32,120 nt of DNA from Verrucomicrobiales bacterium (GCA_005805505.1 SYMJ01000058.1:1-32120), one strand, 5' to 3'. Positions 16,407 through 24,967 are shown, numbered from the stretch's first letter. Translations and numbers: made by a program. Notes: a model not told the origin generated them from the letters alone.

Positions 16407-17275
16407 GGAGCCAGGGGTGCTGAACCCGATTGGGGCGAGAATCCTTGCGATGGAAATGCATCAGAAACCGACCACCCGCCGTCCACGGCAATGACTTGAC
16501 CCGTGACGAAGCGGCTGCTCTCGGAGAGGAGCCAAATGACCGCCGCATCGAGGTCCTCCGGACGACCCATGCGGCCGCCGTCCAGAGGTTGCTTGCGGGT
16601 GATGAACTCTTGGATGACGGGGTTGGATTGGGCCCGCAGGGACATAGGGGTTGCGGTGAGTCCCGGAGCCAAGAGGTTCACACGGATGTTGTGCGGGGCA
16701 TAGGCGGCCGCCGCGGCCTGAGTCAGGCCCACCAGAGCAGACTTGGCAGTCGCGTAAGCTGCGGTGCCGAACAAGTTGGGGGAAGGGGAACTCGCCAATA
16801 CTGATCCGCAGTTCAGGATACAACCCGGTTGATTTTTGCGAAGGAACCAACGGATCGCTGCGCCGTTGGAGAGGAAGGCTGTCGTTAGGTTCAGTTCCAA
16901 GGTTTGCTGCCAACCTTCCAAAGGAATGGTGTGCAAGGGTCCATCGCCCCAGGCCCGTCCACTGCCTCCAGCGACGTGGTACAGCGCGTGAAACTGACCG
17001 TACCGCTGCGCACAACGTTCGATGGCCTGATCGGCCACCCCGGTTTCCCGGGCGTCGGCCAGAATTACTTCCAACCGATCTTGCACATCCTCGGTTTGTG
17101 GAACCTCCGGGATGGGGTCTAGCCCCACCACGACCAACTGGGCGCCCTCGCGGAGGCACGCTTGCGCCGCGGACCAACCGAGGCCTTGGGTCCCCCCGAT
17201 GATCACCAAACAGCGTCCGCTTAGCGCCCCGTGGGGCGCTGGGTTAGTCCCGGTAGCGTCGTGTGAGGTCGCCAT
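16403..17275 (-). CDS. Short-chain dehydrogenase/reductase (SDR)
   Basis: 290 residues. A classical SDR using NAD(P)H on an unknown alcohol or ketone. The cofactor loop IGGTQGLG (26-33) is a variant of TGxxxGxG. Also visible are HVAGGSG in place of NNAG, Ser158 in NCGSVL, the catalytic Tyr174-x3-Lys178 (AAYATAKSAL), APGLTATPM and the closing VTGQVIAVDGGWSVS. The ATG at 17275 gives a 32-nt overlap with the upstream amidase gene; later starts would cut into the cofactor fold. The C-terminus overlaps the ROK gene. Confidence 0.9.
   Translation of the reverse strand: MATSHDATGTNPAPHGALSGRCLVIIGGTQGLGWSAAQACLREGAQLVVVGLDPIPEVPQTEDVQDRLEVILADARETGVADQAIERCAQRYGQFHALYHVAGGSGRAWGDGPLHTIPLEGWQQTLELNLTTAFLSNGAAIRWFLRKNQPGCILNCGSVLASSPSPNLFGTAAYATAKSALVGLTQAAAAAYAPHNIRVNLLAPGLTATPMSLRAQSNPVIQEFITRKQPLDGGRMGRPEDLDAAVIWLLSESSRFVTGQVIAVDGGWSVSDAFPSQGFSPQSGSAPLAP
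17223..17240. repeat. GC-rich hairpin next to the amidase stop codon
   Basis: AGCGCCCC and GGGGCGCT flank a GT centre, 3 nt past the amidase stop on the minus strand and inside the first codons of the SDR gene. No T-tract follows. It may influence coupling between the two genes. Confidence 0.4.
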
Positions 17276-18140
17276 AAGCGTCGATACGTCGGTCGCGCAG
17301 GAAGGGCCAGTGCGTCCGAGTGACGTCCACCTTCGCCAGGTCCACGGACACCAGCAGATTTTCAGGCTGGTCCACCGAAGCCTTGCCTAGCAATTGGCCG
17401 CTGGTGCCCGCGACAAAACTTTGCCCCCAGAATTCGAGCCCGTCGCCGCCGATGGGGCGTTCCAAACCGATTCGGTTCACGGCGGCCACGTAGCAGCCGT
17501 TGGCCACCGCATGGGAGCGTTGGATCGTCTCCCAGGCGCCGTGCTGATGGACGCCGTATTCGGCCTTCTCGGAAGGGTGCCAACCGATCGCGGTGGGATA
17601 GAAGAGAATCTCAGCCCCGCTCATCGCCGTGAGCCGAGCCGCCTCGGGGTACCATTGGTCCCAGCAAATGAGCACACCGATGCGACCGAAGCGGGTGTCC
17701 CATGTTCGGAACCCGGTATCCCCCGGGGTGAAATAAAATTTTTCGTAGAAGAGAGGATCGTCCGGAATGTGCATCTTCCGGTAGATGCCCAGCAAGGATC
17801 CGTCGGCATCGATGATTACGGCCGTGTTGTGGTAGAGGCCTTCGGCGCGCTTTTCGAAGAGCGATGCGATTACGACTACCCCGTGTTCTTGGGCGAGACG
17901 TTGGAATGCCCGCGTGCTGGGACCTGGAATGGGCTCTGCGAGGTCGAAATACCTGTGCTCTTCCGACTGGCAGAAATATTGCGATCGGACCAATTCCTGG
18001 GTGCAAAGGATGTGGGCTCCATTCTTTGCGGCTTGCGCGCCCGCTTCCAGACACAACCTCAAATTTTCCTCGGGATCGGGCCCGCAGGCATGTTGCAAAA
18101 GACCGAGAGTCACCGATCGGGTCTTTGGACGTGGGTTCAT
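17244..18140 (-). CDS. aguB: N-carbamoylputrescine amidase-like carbon-nitrogen hydrolase
   Basis: 298 residues from ATG 18140, the length usual for the family; a longer frame to 18242 adds unrelated residues. It is a nitrilase-superfamily enzyme with the Glu49 (CTQELVRSQYFC), Lys122 (YRKMHIPDDPLFYEKFYF region) and Cys159 (LICWDQWYPEAARL) triad. The sequences around Lys and Cys, and FYPTAIGWHP, are those of N-carbamoylputrescine amidase. That enzyme releases putrescine, CO2 and ammonia in the agmatine route of polyamine synthesis. Agmatine deiminase is not in the window. It heads an overlapping operon with the SDR and ROK genes. Confidence 0.9.
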   Translation of the reverse strand: MNPRPKTRSVTLGLLQHACGPDPEENLRLCLEAGAQAAKNGAHILCTQELVRSQYFCQSEEHRYFDLAEPIPGPSTRAFQRLAQEHGVVVIASLFEKRAEGLYHNTAVIIDADGSLLGIYRKMHIPDDPLFYEKFYFTPGDTGFRTWDTRFGRIGVLICWDQWYPEAARLTAMSGAEILFYPTAIGWHPSEKAEYGVHQHGAWETIQRSHAVANGCYVAAVNRIGLERPIGGDGLEFWGQSFVAGTSGQLLGKASVDQPENLLVSVDLAKVDVTRTHWPFLRDRRIDAYGDLTRRYRD

Positions 18141-18323
18141 GGTGGCGTTCTGGTTCAATCCCCGGGCAAGGGTGCTATGAGCTCTCTGTTTCGAATCGCC
18201 CGAAGAGGATCCCGATGGTGTTGGGGGAGTGGTGCAAGTCAAGGTCCCCGCGTGAGGAAACCGATATCAGGGCCACTGGAAGGGGTGAAATAGATAAAAA
18301 CCATGCTTTCATTGGGTTTTCTC

Positions 18324-18352
18324 TTGCGACGGCGTGTGACGCGTTGCTAAAT
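18324..18352 (+). promoter_or_regulatory. Candidate promoter of the HU gene
   Basis: TTGCGA (18324-18329), 17 nt, then CTAAAT (18347-18352), preceded by an AT-rich stretch (about 18285-18322). It would give a leader of about 50 nt without Shine-Dalgarno. The -10 match is weak. Confidence 0.3.
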
Positions 18353-18408
18353 CCGCACCGAAGTCACTTCAGGTCAATCACACATCCCAATTCTTAAACC
18401 CAATATTT

Positions 18409-18705
18409 ATGGCCAAAGCTGTTAAAGCCCTCACCAAGTCTCAGATCACCGCAGCCCTTGCCGAGAAGGCCGAGATCAGTAAGAAGCAAGCGTTGGCGGT
18501 TCTCGAGGCCCTCGCTGAGCTCGCCTACAAGAACGCCAAGAACACCTTCACCTTCCCTGGGGTAGGTAAGCTGGTGTTGGTCAACCGCAAGGCCCGTGTC
18601 GGCCGCAATCCGGCCACCGGCGCTGAGATCAAGATCCCGGCCAAGAAGGTCGTTAAGTTCCGCGTGGCCAAGGCCGCCAAGGACGCGATCCTCGGCACGA
18701 AGTAA
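18409..18705 (+). CDS. HU/IHF family DNA-binding protein
   Basis: 98 residues, rich in Lys and Ala. A small dimeric histone-like protein that bends and compacts DNA. Recognisable are LTKSQITAALAEKAEISKKQA at the N-terminus (helix pair; landmarks L8-A28), the FTFPGVGKLVLVNRKAR core and the arm motif RNPATGAEIKIPAKK with the DNA-intercalating proline region. The C-terminus FRVAKAAKDAIL is typical. Codon bias is strong. The leader is AT-rich with no Shine-Dalgarno. It is monocistronic, closed by a palindromic terminator. Confidence 0.95.
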   Translation: MAKAVKALTKSQITAALAEKAEISKKQALAVLEALAELAYKNAKNTFTFPGVGKLVLVNRKARVGRNPATGAEIKIPAKKVVKFRVAKAAKDAILGTK

Positions 18706-18734
18706 TCGAAAGATTCCCTTCGGTCATTCTTTTC

Positions 18735-18761
18735 AAGGCGCCCGGTACCGGGCGCCTTTTT
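18735..18761 (+). terminator. Rho-independent terminator of the HU gene
   Basis: AAGGCGCCCG and CGGGCGCCTT form a perfect 10-bp stem with loop GTAC, followed by a T5 tract. Confidence 0.93.
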
Positions 18762-18875
18762 GTTTCTTGGGGGGCAACAAATTTACCGATGAGATCGAGG
18801 AGTGGGGCTGAGTGGTGCCTTGTGGGATGAGCGATTCGGTGGTCTGCCTCATCTGGGAAGCCAAGGGATTGTAAC

Positions 18876-21731
18876 GTGTTTCGTTTTGAAACGACTTTGC
18901 CTTTCCTGCGGGTTTTCCAAACTATGTACCACCCTATGGATGACGCCCCCGTTTCCTCGAAACTCTTCGTCACCCGGAGATTGCCATGGATCTTGGCGGT
19001 AACGGCTTTCGTCGTCTTCCTGCTCACACGCAATGCCTGGATCGGAGTCAATAGCCTGCGGCCCGTTTACGAGGCGGCGGGTTGGGGCTTTGACAACGCG
19101 TTCTCCCAACCTCTCAACCAGATCTTCGGATTCGTGGTGTCCTCGCTGACGGGCGCCCAGTTTCCCGCTCAGGCCAATATCCTCACAGCAGCCATGGCTG
19201 CTGCAGTGGTCTATTTGCTGGCCCGCTGCGTGGCGTTGCTTCCCCATGATCGGCGCCACGAGGAGCGCATCCGTGAGTTCTCGGACATTGCGTTGCTGAC
19301 CATTCCCTTAGCCTGGGTACCGCCGGTTTTGGCGGTGGGTCTCTTGGCCTTCCAGTTGACGTTCTGGCAGCATGCCACGGCCTTTACTGGGGAGATGATT
19401 GATCTTTTGATCTTCGCAGCAGCGATCCGAAACCTGCTGGAATATCGACTCGATCGAAAGGAATCCCGCCTGTGGATTGTCGCTGCCCTCATGGGGGTCG
19501 GTATCGCCAACAGTCATGCATTCATCGGGTTTGCACCGATGTTCTTGGTGGCGATCGTCTGGATTCGTGGATGGGAGTTTTTCCACTTGGGTTTTCTGTC
19601 TCGGATGTTCCTGGCGGGGTTGGTGGGTCTTTCCTTGCTGATCTGGATTCCGTTGTCGGCGCGCATGACCGGACGATTTGACGAGAGCTTCTGGAGCCTT
19701 TTTCGGACGGGCCTGGAGCTCAAGGTGAACCACCTGCTCCTGTTTCCGCGGGGCCGCTTTCTGTTTCTCTTCCTGATGATGATCGCGCCGCTGGTGGGAG
19801 TCGGTATCCGCTGGCCTTCCCGGATGGGTGCCGGTTTGGACACCTTGGCCACGATGGTCGCCTGGCAGGTGTTGGTCCTCGCTTGGTTCGGCCTTTGCAT
19901 TGCTGTCGGTTTTGATTTGAAGTTCAGCCCCCGTCAGTTGGGCTATGGGGTTCCTCTGCTGACATTCTCCTTCTGTGCTTCCCTCGTGGTGGGCTATTTT
20001 GCGGGGTATTATCTCCTGATCTGGACCGGGCGAGCGGATTCTAGACACGCCTATTCGATCACGCCTTTGTCCTCGGGGTTGTCCCGTTTGGCCGGAGTCT
20101 TGGTGGTATCGCTGACGCTTCTAGTTCCTGCGGCCTTGGTTGCCAAAAACTGGAAGATTGTCTTAGCCGACAATGGTTCCAGTCTTCGGGATTACTCGCG
20201 CACCATGCTCGCTCCGCTCCATCGGGCTCCGGGGTTGGTGTTTGTCGATGACTCTACTCTGTTCATGGCCCTGACGGCCGGGAATGAGACGCTGGCCGGC
20301 AATGGAGGGCATTTGTTGGTCAACACCCGGTTGGCTCCAGTGCGGGTGTACCGACAGTTTTTGGCGAATCGGCATGCGGAGCGTTGGCCGGCATTGCGTG
20401 AAATCGCCGAGGCCAAGGACAACATCGCGGGACTTTGGCTGACGCTGGCCACCCGGGCTGCTCAAAGCAATCAGACCTTCTTCGCATCCACCGTCTTTAG
20501 CTTCTTTGCTGAGCCGTTCGACTTTCGGCCGGTCGGATCCTTGCACGGAGCCCTGCCTCGGAAAGCATTGCTACCGAGCGCAGCCAACGAGGCGGAGTTG
20601 GATCAGGTGCGCCGGTTTTGGGGTGAGGTGCAGCCTTCGTTGGATGCGGTGGTACGGGATGCCGCTCGAGGCTCTTCTAACGCGGTGATTGTGGCCGCGA
20701 TGTGGTCCCGCTCCGTCAATGCTTCCGGGGTATTCCTTCAGGAGGGCGGTCGCCTGAAGGAGGCTGGAACTCTTTTCACCGAGGCGCTTCGTTTGAACGC
20801 CGACAATGCCGCGGCGCGGGTTAATCTGGAGGTGAACCGTGCTTTGGTTGCTGGCAAACCTCTCTCGGCGGACCTGGTCAAGATTTGGGACGGAAAGCCG
20901 GGATTGCTCGACGTGCATGGACCGGTGGATGAGCCAGAATTCCTACGCATTTTCGGATCGACGCTCCTCGCCCAGAAGGACGACATGGTGCGTCGGGCCG
21001 CGGTGGGCTTTGCTCGGGCCACTCAGTTGTCACCCACCAATCATTTCAACCACTTCGGATTCATCGCGGCCGCGCTGGCCGTTGGTGATCTGACTTCGGC
21101 GACCAACGCCTTGAATTGGTTGAAAGCCGATTCTTCCCGCGCTGGCTGGACTCCGGTGGAAAAATCCGGCCTGGCTGAATCCGAGGGGCGTGTGCTTATC
21201 GCCATGAACCGATTGCAAGAGGCCGAGGTTTTTCTGCAGGAGGCTCGGCGCCTCAATCCCAGCAACCCAGAACTCTACGATTACCTTTCCTACCTTTACT
21301 TACTTTTGGGCAAGACCAATGAGGCTCTGGCCATGACGGAGTCTTGGGAAACGGTTGCCAAGTTGGATCCAGCGCCTGCCTCCCGTCGTGGGCTCATCCT
21401 GATGCAACTGGGTCGGTACGGGCCTGCATCCGAGGCCCTAACCAAGGTTCTCGACCAGGAGCCCGACAATTCGGTGGCCCGTGTCAATCGGGCCATCGCT
21501 CGACTGATGCTCAAACAACTGCCCGAGTCGCGTGCCGATTACGAGCGCCTGATTAAAGGCGGACGCGAGACCTTTCAAGTTCGCTTTGGTTTGGCTGAAA
21601 TTGCTCACCAACAGAACCAGTCGTCGGAGGAGCAGAAGCAATTGGAGCGTTATCTTGAGTTAGCTCCGAAGGGCACGGCTGAATTGACCAATGTCATGAG
21701 CCGATTGGCCGCCCTGAAGCCCTCGCGCTAA
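18876..21731 (+). CDS. Large multispanning membrane protein with TPR C-terminus (DUF2723-like)
   Basis: 951 residues from a GTG with AAGGGA 7 nt upstream; ATGs at 18924 and 18936 are alternatives. About ten hydrophobic helices lie between 34 and 423 (for example 34-51, 100-121, 140-162, 200-229, 240-260, 358-382, 404-423). The segment NQIFGFVVSS...NILTAAMAAAVVYLL resembles the start of DUF2723 integral membrane proteins, which are related to GT-C glycosyltransferases. A soluble half (about 430-951) contains TPR-like units such as LKEAGTLFTEALRLNADNA, LQEAEVFLQEARRLNPSNPE and YGPASEALTKVLDQEPDNS. Partner scaffolding or lipid-linked sugar transfer is inferred. The next two genes also fit polysaccharide synthesis. 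Confidence 0.7.
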   Translation: MFRFETTLPFLRVFQTMYHPMDDAPVSSKLFVTRRLPWILAVTAFVVFLLTRNAWIGVNSLRPVYEAAGWGFDNAFSQPLNQIFGFVVSSLTGAQFPAQANILTAAMAAAVVYLLARCVALLPHDRRHEERIREFSDIALLTIPLAWVPPVLAVGLLAFQLTFWQHATAFTGEMIDLLIFAAAIRNLLEYRLDRKESRLWIVAALMGVGIANSHAFIGFAPMFLVAIVWIRGWEFFHLGFLSRMFLAGLVGLSLLIWIPLSARMTGRFDESFWSLFRTGLELKVNHLLLFPRGRFLFLFLMMIAPLVGVGIRWPSRMGAGLDTLATMVAWQVLVLAWFGLCIAVGFDLKFSPRQLGYGVPLLTFSFCASLVVGYFAGYYLLIWTGRADSRHAYSITPLSSGLSRLAGVLVVSLTLLVPAALVAKNWKIVLADNGSSLRDYSRTMLAPLHRAPGLVFVDDSTLFMALTAGNETLAGNGGHLLVNTRLAPVRVYRQFLANRHAERWPALREIAEAKDNIAGLWLTLATRAAQSNQTFFASTVFSFFAEPFDFRPVGSLHGALPRKALLPSAANEAELDQVRRFWGEVQPSLDAVVRDAARGSSNAVIVAAMWSRSVNASGVFLQEGGRLKEAGTLFTEALRLNADNAAARVNLEVNRALVAGKPLSADLVKIWDGKPGLLDVHGPVDEPEFLRIFGSTLLAQKDDMVRRAAVGFARATQLSPTNHFNHFGFIAAALAVGDLTSATNALNWLKADSSRAGWTPVEKSGLAESEGRVLIAMNRLQEAEVFLQEARRLNPSNPELYDYLSYLYLLLGKTNEALAMTESWETVAKLDPAPASRRGLILMQLGRYGPASEALTKVLDQEPDNSVARVNRAIARLMLKQLPESRADYERLIKGGRETFQVRFGLAEIAHQQNQSSEEQKQLERYLELAPKGTAELTNVMSRLAALKPSR

Positions 21732-21786
21732 TCCCCAGGGCCACCGGCACCATTGGGAACGCTGGCCATCGACCTTTGTTGATCCC

Positions 21787-22962
21787 ATGCGTGTGAGTCA
21801 TGTCATCACTCGGTTGATTGTCGGCGGGGCGCAGGAGAACACTCTCAGCTCGGTTCTTGGCTTGGGACGAATTCCTGATTGGGAGGTGGAACTCATCTCG
21901 GGCCTCACCAGTGGACCGGAGGGGTCTCTTGAACCCATCGCCCGAGCGGTGCCTGGACTCCTGCGTTTGGAGTCCAGTCTTGTTCGGCCTGTTCACCCGC
22001 TGATGGATGCGCTGGCCTACCTGCGGCTTCGCAGTCACTTCCGTCGCACCCGTCCACACATCGTCCACACCCACAGCGGCAAGGCGGGCATCATCGGACG
22101 TTTCGCAGCCCGTCATGCCGGGGTTCCCCAAGTGATCCACACCATCCATGGGCCGAGTTTTGGTCCGTTTCAGGGTGCCGCTGCCAACACGATTTTCCGG
22201 GGCGCAGAACGGGCCGCCGGGCAGCAAACCGATCATTTTGTGGTGGTCGCTGAGGCAATGGCCCGACAATACCTCGACGCTGGCATCGGTGATTCAACTC
22301 AGTACACCCGGATTTTCAGCGGTTTTGATTTAGCTCCGTTCCTTGGAGTTCAGCGGGATCCGGAACTGGCCGAGCGACTGGGCCTCCGCCCCGGTGAGTT
22401 TGTTGTGGGCAAGGTGGCTCGCCTCTTCCAACTCAAGGGACACGATGAGCTGTTCAACGCCGCCGTTGAGATGGTGCGACGAGTCCCCACTGTGCGATTC
22501 CTGTTGCTGGGTGATGGTCCCTGGCGCGCGCGTTTTGAGACCATGGCCGCCACGATGCCCGGCTTGGCCGGACGTTTTGTTTTTGCGGGTCTGGTGCCGC
22601 CTTCGGAGGTCTCCCGATATCTGGGCTTGATGGATGTACTGGTGCACTTGTCGCGCCGAGAAGGCTTGGCTCGGGTGCTGCCTCAGGCCCTGGCTGCCGG
22701 GAAACCGGTGATTGCTTTTGATTGTGACGGTGCCGCCGAGGTGTGTCGGGATTTGGAGACAGGTTTTTTGCTTCAACCAGGAGACCTGCCCGGTTTGGTA
22801 GATCGAGTCGCCCGGTTGGCGGGGGATGCGGAGTTGGCTCGGAGGCTCGGAGTCACCGGGCGATCTTGGGTGCGGGAGCGTTTCTCGGAGGAGGCACTGG
22901 TGCAATCCCTAGATGCCTTGTACCGCCGCTTGCTCCATCGCTCGGGAGACCTCTTCCAATGA
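21787..22962 (+). CDS. GT4-type glycosyltransferase
   Basis: 391 residues. GT-B fold retaining glycosyltransferase. The N-terminal domain shows RVSHVITRLIVGGAQENTL and HIVHTHSGKAGIIGR, and the C-terminal domain GKVARLFQLKGHDELFNAA and FLLLGDGPWR. The usual E-x7-E donor motif reads REGLARVLPQALAAGKPVIA, so the second Glu is Gln. It probably adds a sugar from a nucleotide donor to a lipid-linked glycan or exopolysaccharide on the cytoplasmic side. Its stop overlaps the following WecA-like gene (ATGA), which supports a joint pathway. Confidence 0.9.
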   Translation: MRVSHVITRLIVGGAQENTLSSVLGLGRIPDWEVELISGLTSGPEGSLEPIARAVPGLLRLESSLVRPVHPLMDALAYLRLRSHFRRTRPHIVHTHSGKAGIIGRFAARHAGVPQVIHTIHGPSFGPFQGAAANTIFRGAERAAGQQTDHFVVVAEAMARQYLDAGIGDSTQYTRIFSGFDLAPFLGVQRDPELAERLGLRPGEFVVGKVARLFQLKGHDELFNAAVEMVRRVPTVRFLLLGDGPWRARFETMAATMPGLAGRFVFAGLVPPSEVSRYLGLMDVLVHLSRREGLARVLPQALAAGKPVIAFDCDGAAEVCRDLETGFLLQPGDLPGLVDRVARLAGDAELARRLGVTGRSWVRERFSEEALVQSLDALYRRLLHRSGDLFQ

Positions 22963-23939
22963 AATCCGAGGTCTCCGCCGTGCTCGGGGCATTCGGGTTG
23001 ACCTGCGTCATCTCGGTCGTCTCGTTGCCCCTGTGGCGAGCGTTGTGCCGTCGATGGGGTCATGTCGATGATCCCGGTCACCGGAAGATTCATGCTCAAC
23101 CTATTCCATTAGCGGGCGGGTTTACCGTATCGGCCGGTGGGCTCTTGGGCGGACTGCTCATATGGATCCTGGCATCGTCAGGAGTGCTGGGCAGCGTGGA
23201 GGTCGGATCTCTCTGGGTTGGAACCGAGGGGATGCGCCGCCTCGGAGTGCTGCTCGCCGGAGCCGTGGGCATGCTGGCTTTGGGAGCATGGGATGACCGT
23301 CGGGATCTCGGGGCCGGTGCGAAGTTTCTCGTGCAGGGCATCATTGCCGTCCTGGTCGCGAGATGGGGGGTCCAGGTGCCTGTTCCGGACGGGATGGCAA
23401 TTCTCGGGCCACCGCTCACGGTGTTCTGGATCGTGGCGGTCACCAACGCTTTTAACTTGAGCGATAACATGAATGGCCTGTCTGCGGGTCTCGGTTTAAT
23501 CGGGGCCACCGCCGTGTCGGCCTCATCGTTGTTGTGGCGGGGGCAATCCGAGTTGGCCTGTGGGGCGGCTCTGATCGCCGGAAGCCTGGCGGGCTATTTG
23601 CCCTACAACTATCCCCGCGCCTCGGTCTTTCTGGGAGACGCTGGGAGCCAATGGGTCGGCTATTGGATCTCCGTCTTGGCGCTGCTGTCCGTGACGCCCT
23701 CTACAATTTCCAACGGTGGGCTCCAACAGTCCTGGAGGGTCGCGTTTGCGGTGGTGGCCGTTCCCCTGATCGACATGGCTTTTGTGGTCGTCTCGCGCAC
23801 CTGGAGAGGGCAGCCCTTCTGGGTGGGTGACACTCACCACCTGAGTCACCGCCTAGCCCGAACGGGTCTGGGGAAGGCCGGCGCGGTGGCCGTCTTGTGG
23901 CTACTGGGAGCCCTTCTGGTGACCCTTTTCAGCCGCTGA
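22959..23939 (+). CDS. WecA/MraY-type polyprenyl-phosphate sugar-1-phosphate transferase
   Basis: 326 residues from the ATG overlapping the glycosyltransferase stop. A multispanning enzyme that moves a UDP-sugar-1-phosphate (often GlcNAc-1-P) onto undecaprenyl phosphate, the first step of many surface glycans. Family motifs: VDDPGHRKIHAQPIPLAGG (36-54), WDDRRDLG (111-118), NAFNLSDNMNGLSAG (163-177), FLGDAGS (224-230) and HHLSHRL near the C-terminus. In the DNMNGL motif the second acidic residue of the common DGxDGL form is Asn. MraY itself is unlikely, since no peptidoglycan genes are near. Confidence 0.9.
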   Translation: MKSEVSAVLGAFGLTCVISVVSLPLWRALCRRWGHVDDPGHRKIHAQPIPLAGGFTVSAGGLLGGLLIWILASSGVLGSVEVGSLWVGTEGMRRLGVLLAGAVGMLALGAWDDRRDLGAGAKFLVQGIIAVLVARWGVQVPVPDGMAILGPPLTVFWIVAVTNAFNLSDNMNGLSAGLGLIGATAVSASSLLWRGQSELACGAALIAGSLAGYLPYNYPRASVFLGDAGSQWVGYWISVLALLSVTPSTISNGGLQQSWRVAFAVVAVPLIDMAFVVVSRTWRGQPFWVGDTHHLSHRLARTGLGKAGAVAVLWLLGALLVTLFSR

Positions 23940-24042
23940 GCCAGTGGAGTGGCTCTGAAGCCGCTGGCCGGAAAGTTTTGCCCAGGCAGACGAATGGGTG
24001 GACTTCGGTTCCGCCCTGATCCCGTCACTCGCGGGAGATTTT

Positions 24043-24067
24043 CCTGATAAAACCCAACAAAATCAGG
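24043..24067. repeat. Short dyad CCTGAT-N13-ATCAGG upstream of flagellar promoter
   Basis: A perfect 6-bp inverted repeat just upstream of the sigma-54-like element. It might be an activator site; it could be chance. Confidence 0.25.
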
Positions 24068-24079
24068 TGTTCCATTGAT

Positions 24080-24095
24080 CGGCATGGTCGTTGCT
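24080..24095 (+). promoter_or_regulatory. Sigma-54-like promoter of the flagellar operon
   Basis: CGGCATG-GTCG-TTGCT fits the -24/-12 consensus TGGCACG-N4-TTGCW with two mismatches and the exact GG-N10-GC spacing (GG at 24081, GC at 24093). Transcription would start near 24105, leaving a short leader that holds the GGAGG ribosome site (24109-24113) 7 nt before flgB. Confidence 0.5.
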
Positions 24096-24120
24096 TTACA
24101 GCTAGAACGGAGGCGAGTCC

Positions 24121-24504
24121 ATGATTCAAACGCTGTTCAACCAATCCAACTATGTGGTCACCAAGAAACTCTTGGATGCCACGGTGCTGCGCCATCAGGC
24201 CATTGCCGGCAATTTGGCCAATGTTGAGACGCCGAACTACAAGCGAATCGATGTGGCACCGTCGTTCCAGGCGGAGTTGTCCAATGCGGTGAAGGCCAAC
24301 GATCCGGGTCAGATCGCCAATATTCCGGTCCCGACCCTTTCGGTCGATCCGATGGCCGTTGCCTCCAATCGCGACGGCAATTCCGTCAATTTGGAGCAGG
24401 AAATGTTGGCCATGAATGAGAACAGCTTGGCCCACACCCTAGAAGCCCAACTCATCACCGGTTCCATGCTCAAGCTGAGAATGGCCATCACGGGTCGTAG
24501 CTGA
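24121..24504 (+). CDS. flgB: Flagellar basal-body rod protein FlgB
   Basis: 127 residues. Proximal rod subunit, exported by the flagellar type III system. The N-terminal rod signature RHQAIAGNLANVETPNYKR is clear, and the C-terminal helix carries ENSLAHTLEAQLITGSMLKLRMAI. Its length matches the family. It is first in the flagellar operon, with the best ribosome site of the window (GGAGG) and a sigma-54-like promoter upstream. Confidence 0.95.
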   Translation: MIQTLFNQSNYVVTKKLLDATVLRHQAIAGNLANVETPNYKRIDVAPSFQAELSNAVKANDPGQIANIPVPTLSVDPMAVASNRDGNSVNLEQEMLAMNENSLAHTLEAQLITGSMLKLRMAITGRS

Positions 24505-24524
24505 ACCTTCGGACTAACACCCCC

Positions 24525-24947
24525 ATGATCGAACTCATCCCCAGCATTCAAAGCACCCGCTCCGCGTTGGATGCCGAACGGACCCGGATAGAGATCGTCT
24601 CCCAGAATCTGGCCAATGCCAATGTCACCCGCTCCGTCGATGGGCAGCCCTACAAGCGCAAGCAGGTGGTCTTCGAGACTCTAGTCAACAATGCCGGGAC
24701 CAATGCCAACAGTGGTTCCTCCATACGGGTGAGCCGTGTTGAATCCGATACTCGCCCCTTCCGTGAGGTTTTTAAACCGGATCATCCCGACGCCGATGCT
24801 CGGGGCTACGTCCGGTATCCGAACGTCAATGTCCACGAGGAGATGGTCGATCTCATCGCCTCCTCTCGGGCGTTTGAGGCGAACATCGCCGTGGTCAAGA
24901 ACGCCCGACAACTGGCCCAACAGGCCATGTCTATCGGCAAGCGCTGA
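24525..24947 (+). CDS. flgC: Flagellar basal-body rod protein FlgC
   Basis: 140 residues. Proximal rod subunit paired with FlgB. N-terminal STRSALDAERTRIEIVSQNL plus ANANVTRS gives the rod motif, and the C-terminal block YPNVNVHEEMVDLIASSRAF plus EANIAVVKNA is characteristic. It lies 20 nt after flgB; no Shine-Dalgarno is evident. Confidence 0.95.
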   Translation: MIELIPSIQSTRSALDAERTRIEIVSQNLANANVTRSVDGQPYKRKQVVFETLVNNAGTNANSGSSIRVSRVESDTRPFREVFKPDHPDADARGYVRYPNVNVHEEMVDLIASSRAFEANIAVVKNARQLAQQAMSIGKR

Positions 24948-24967
24948 GCCTCCACTGACACACTGCC

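Noticed and set aside
17864-18397. 177-residue frame opposite the amidase start and upstream of HU
   Set aside because: Mostly antisense to aguB, no motif, no ribosome site.
19308-20048. 246-residue minus-strand frame opposite the membrane/TPR gene
   Set aside because: Low-complexity Gln/Pro/Arg composition typical of antisense frames in GC-rich DNA.
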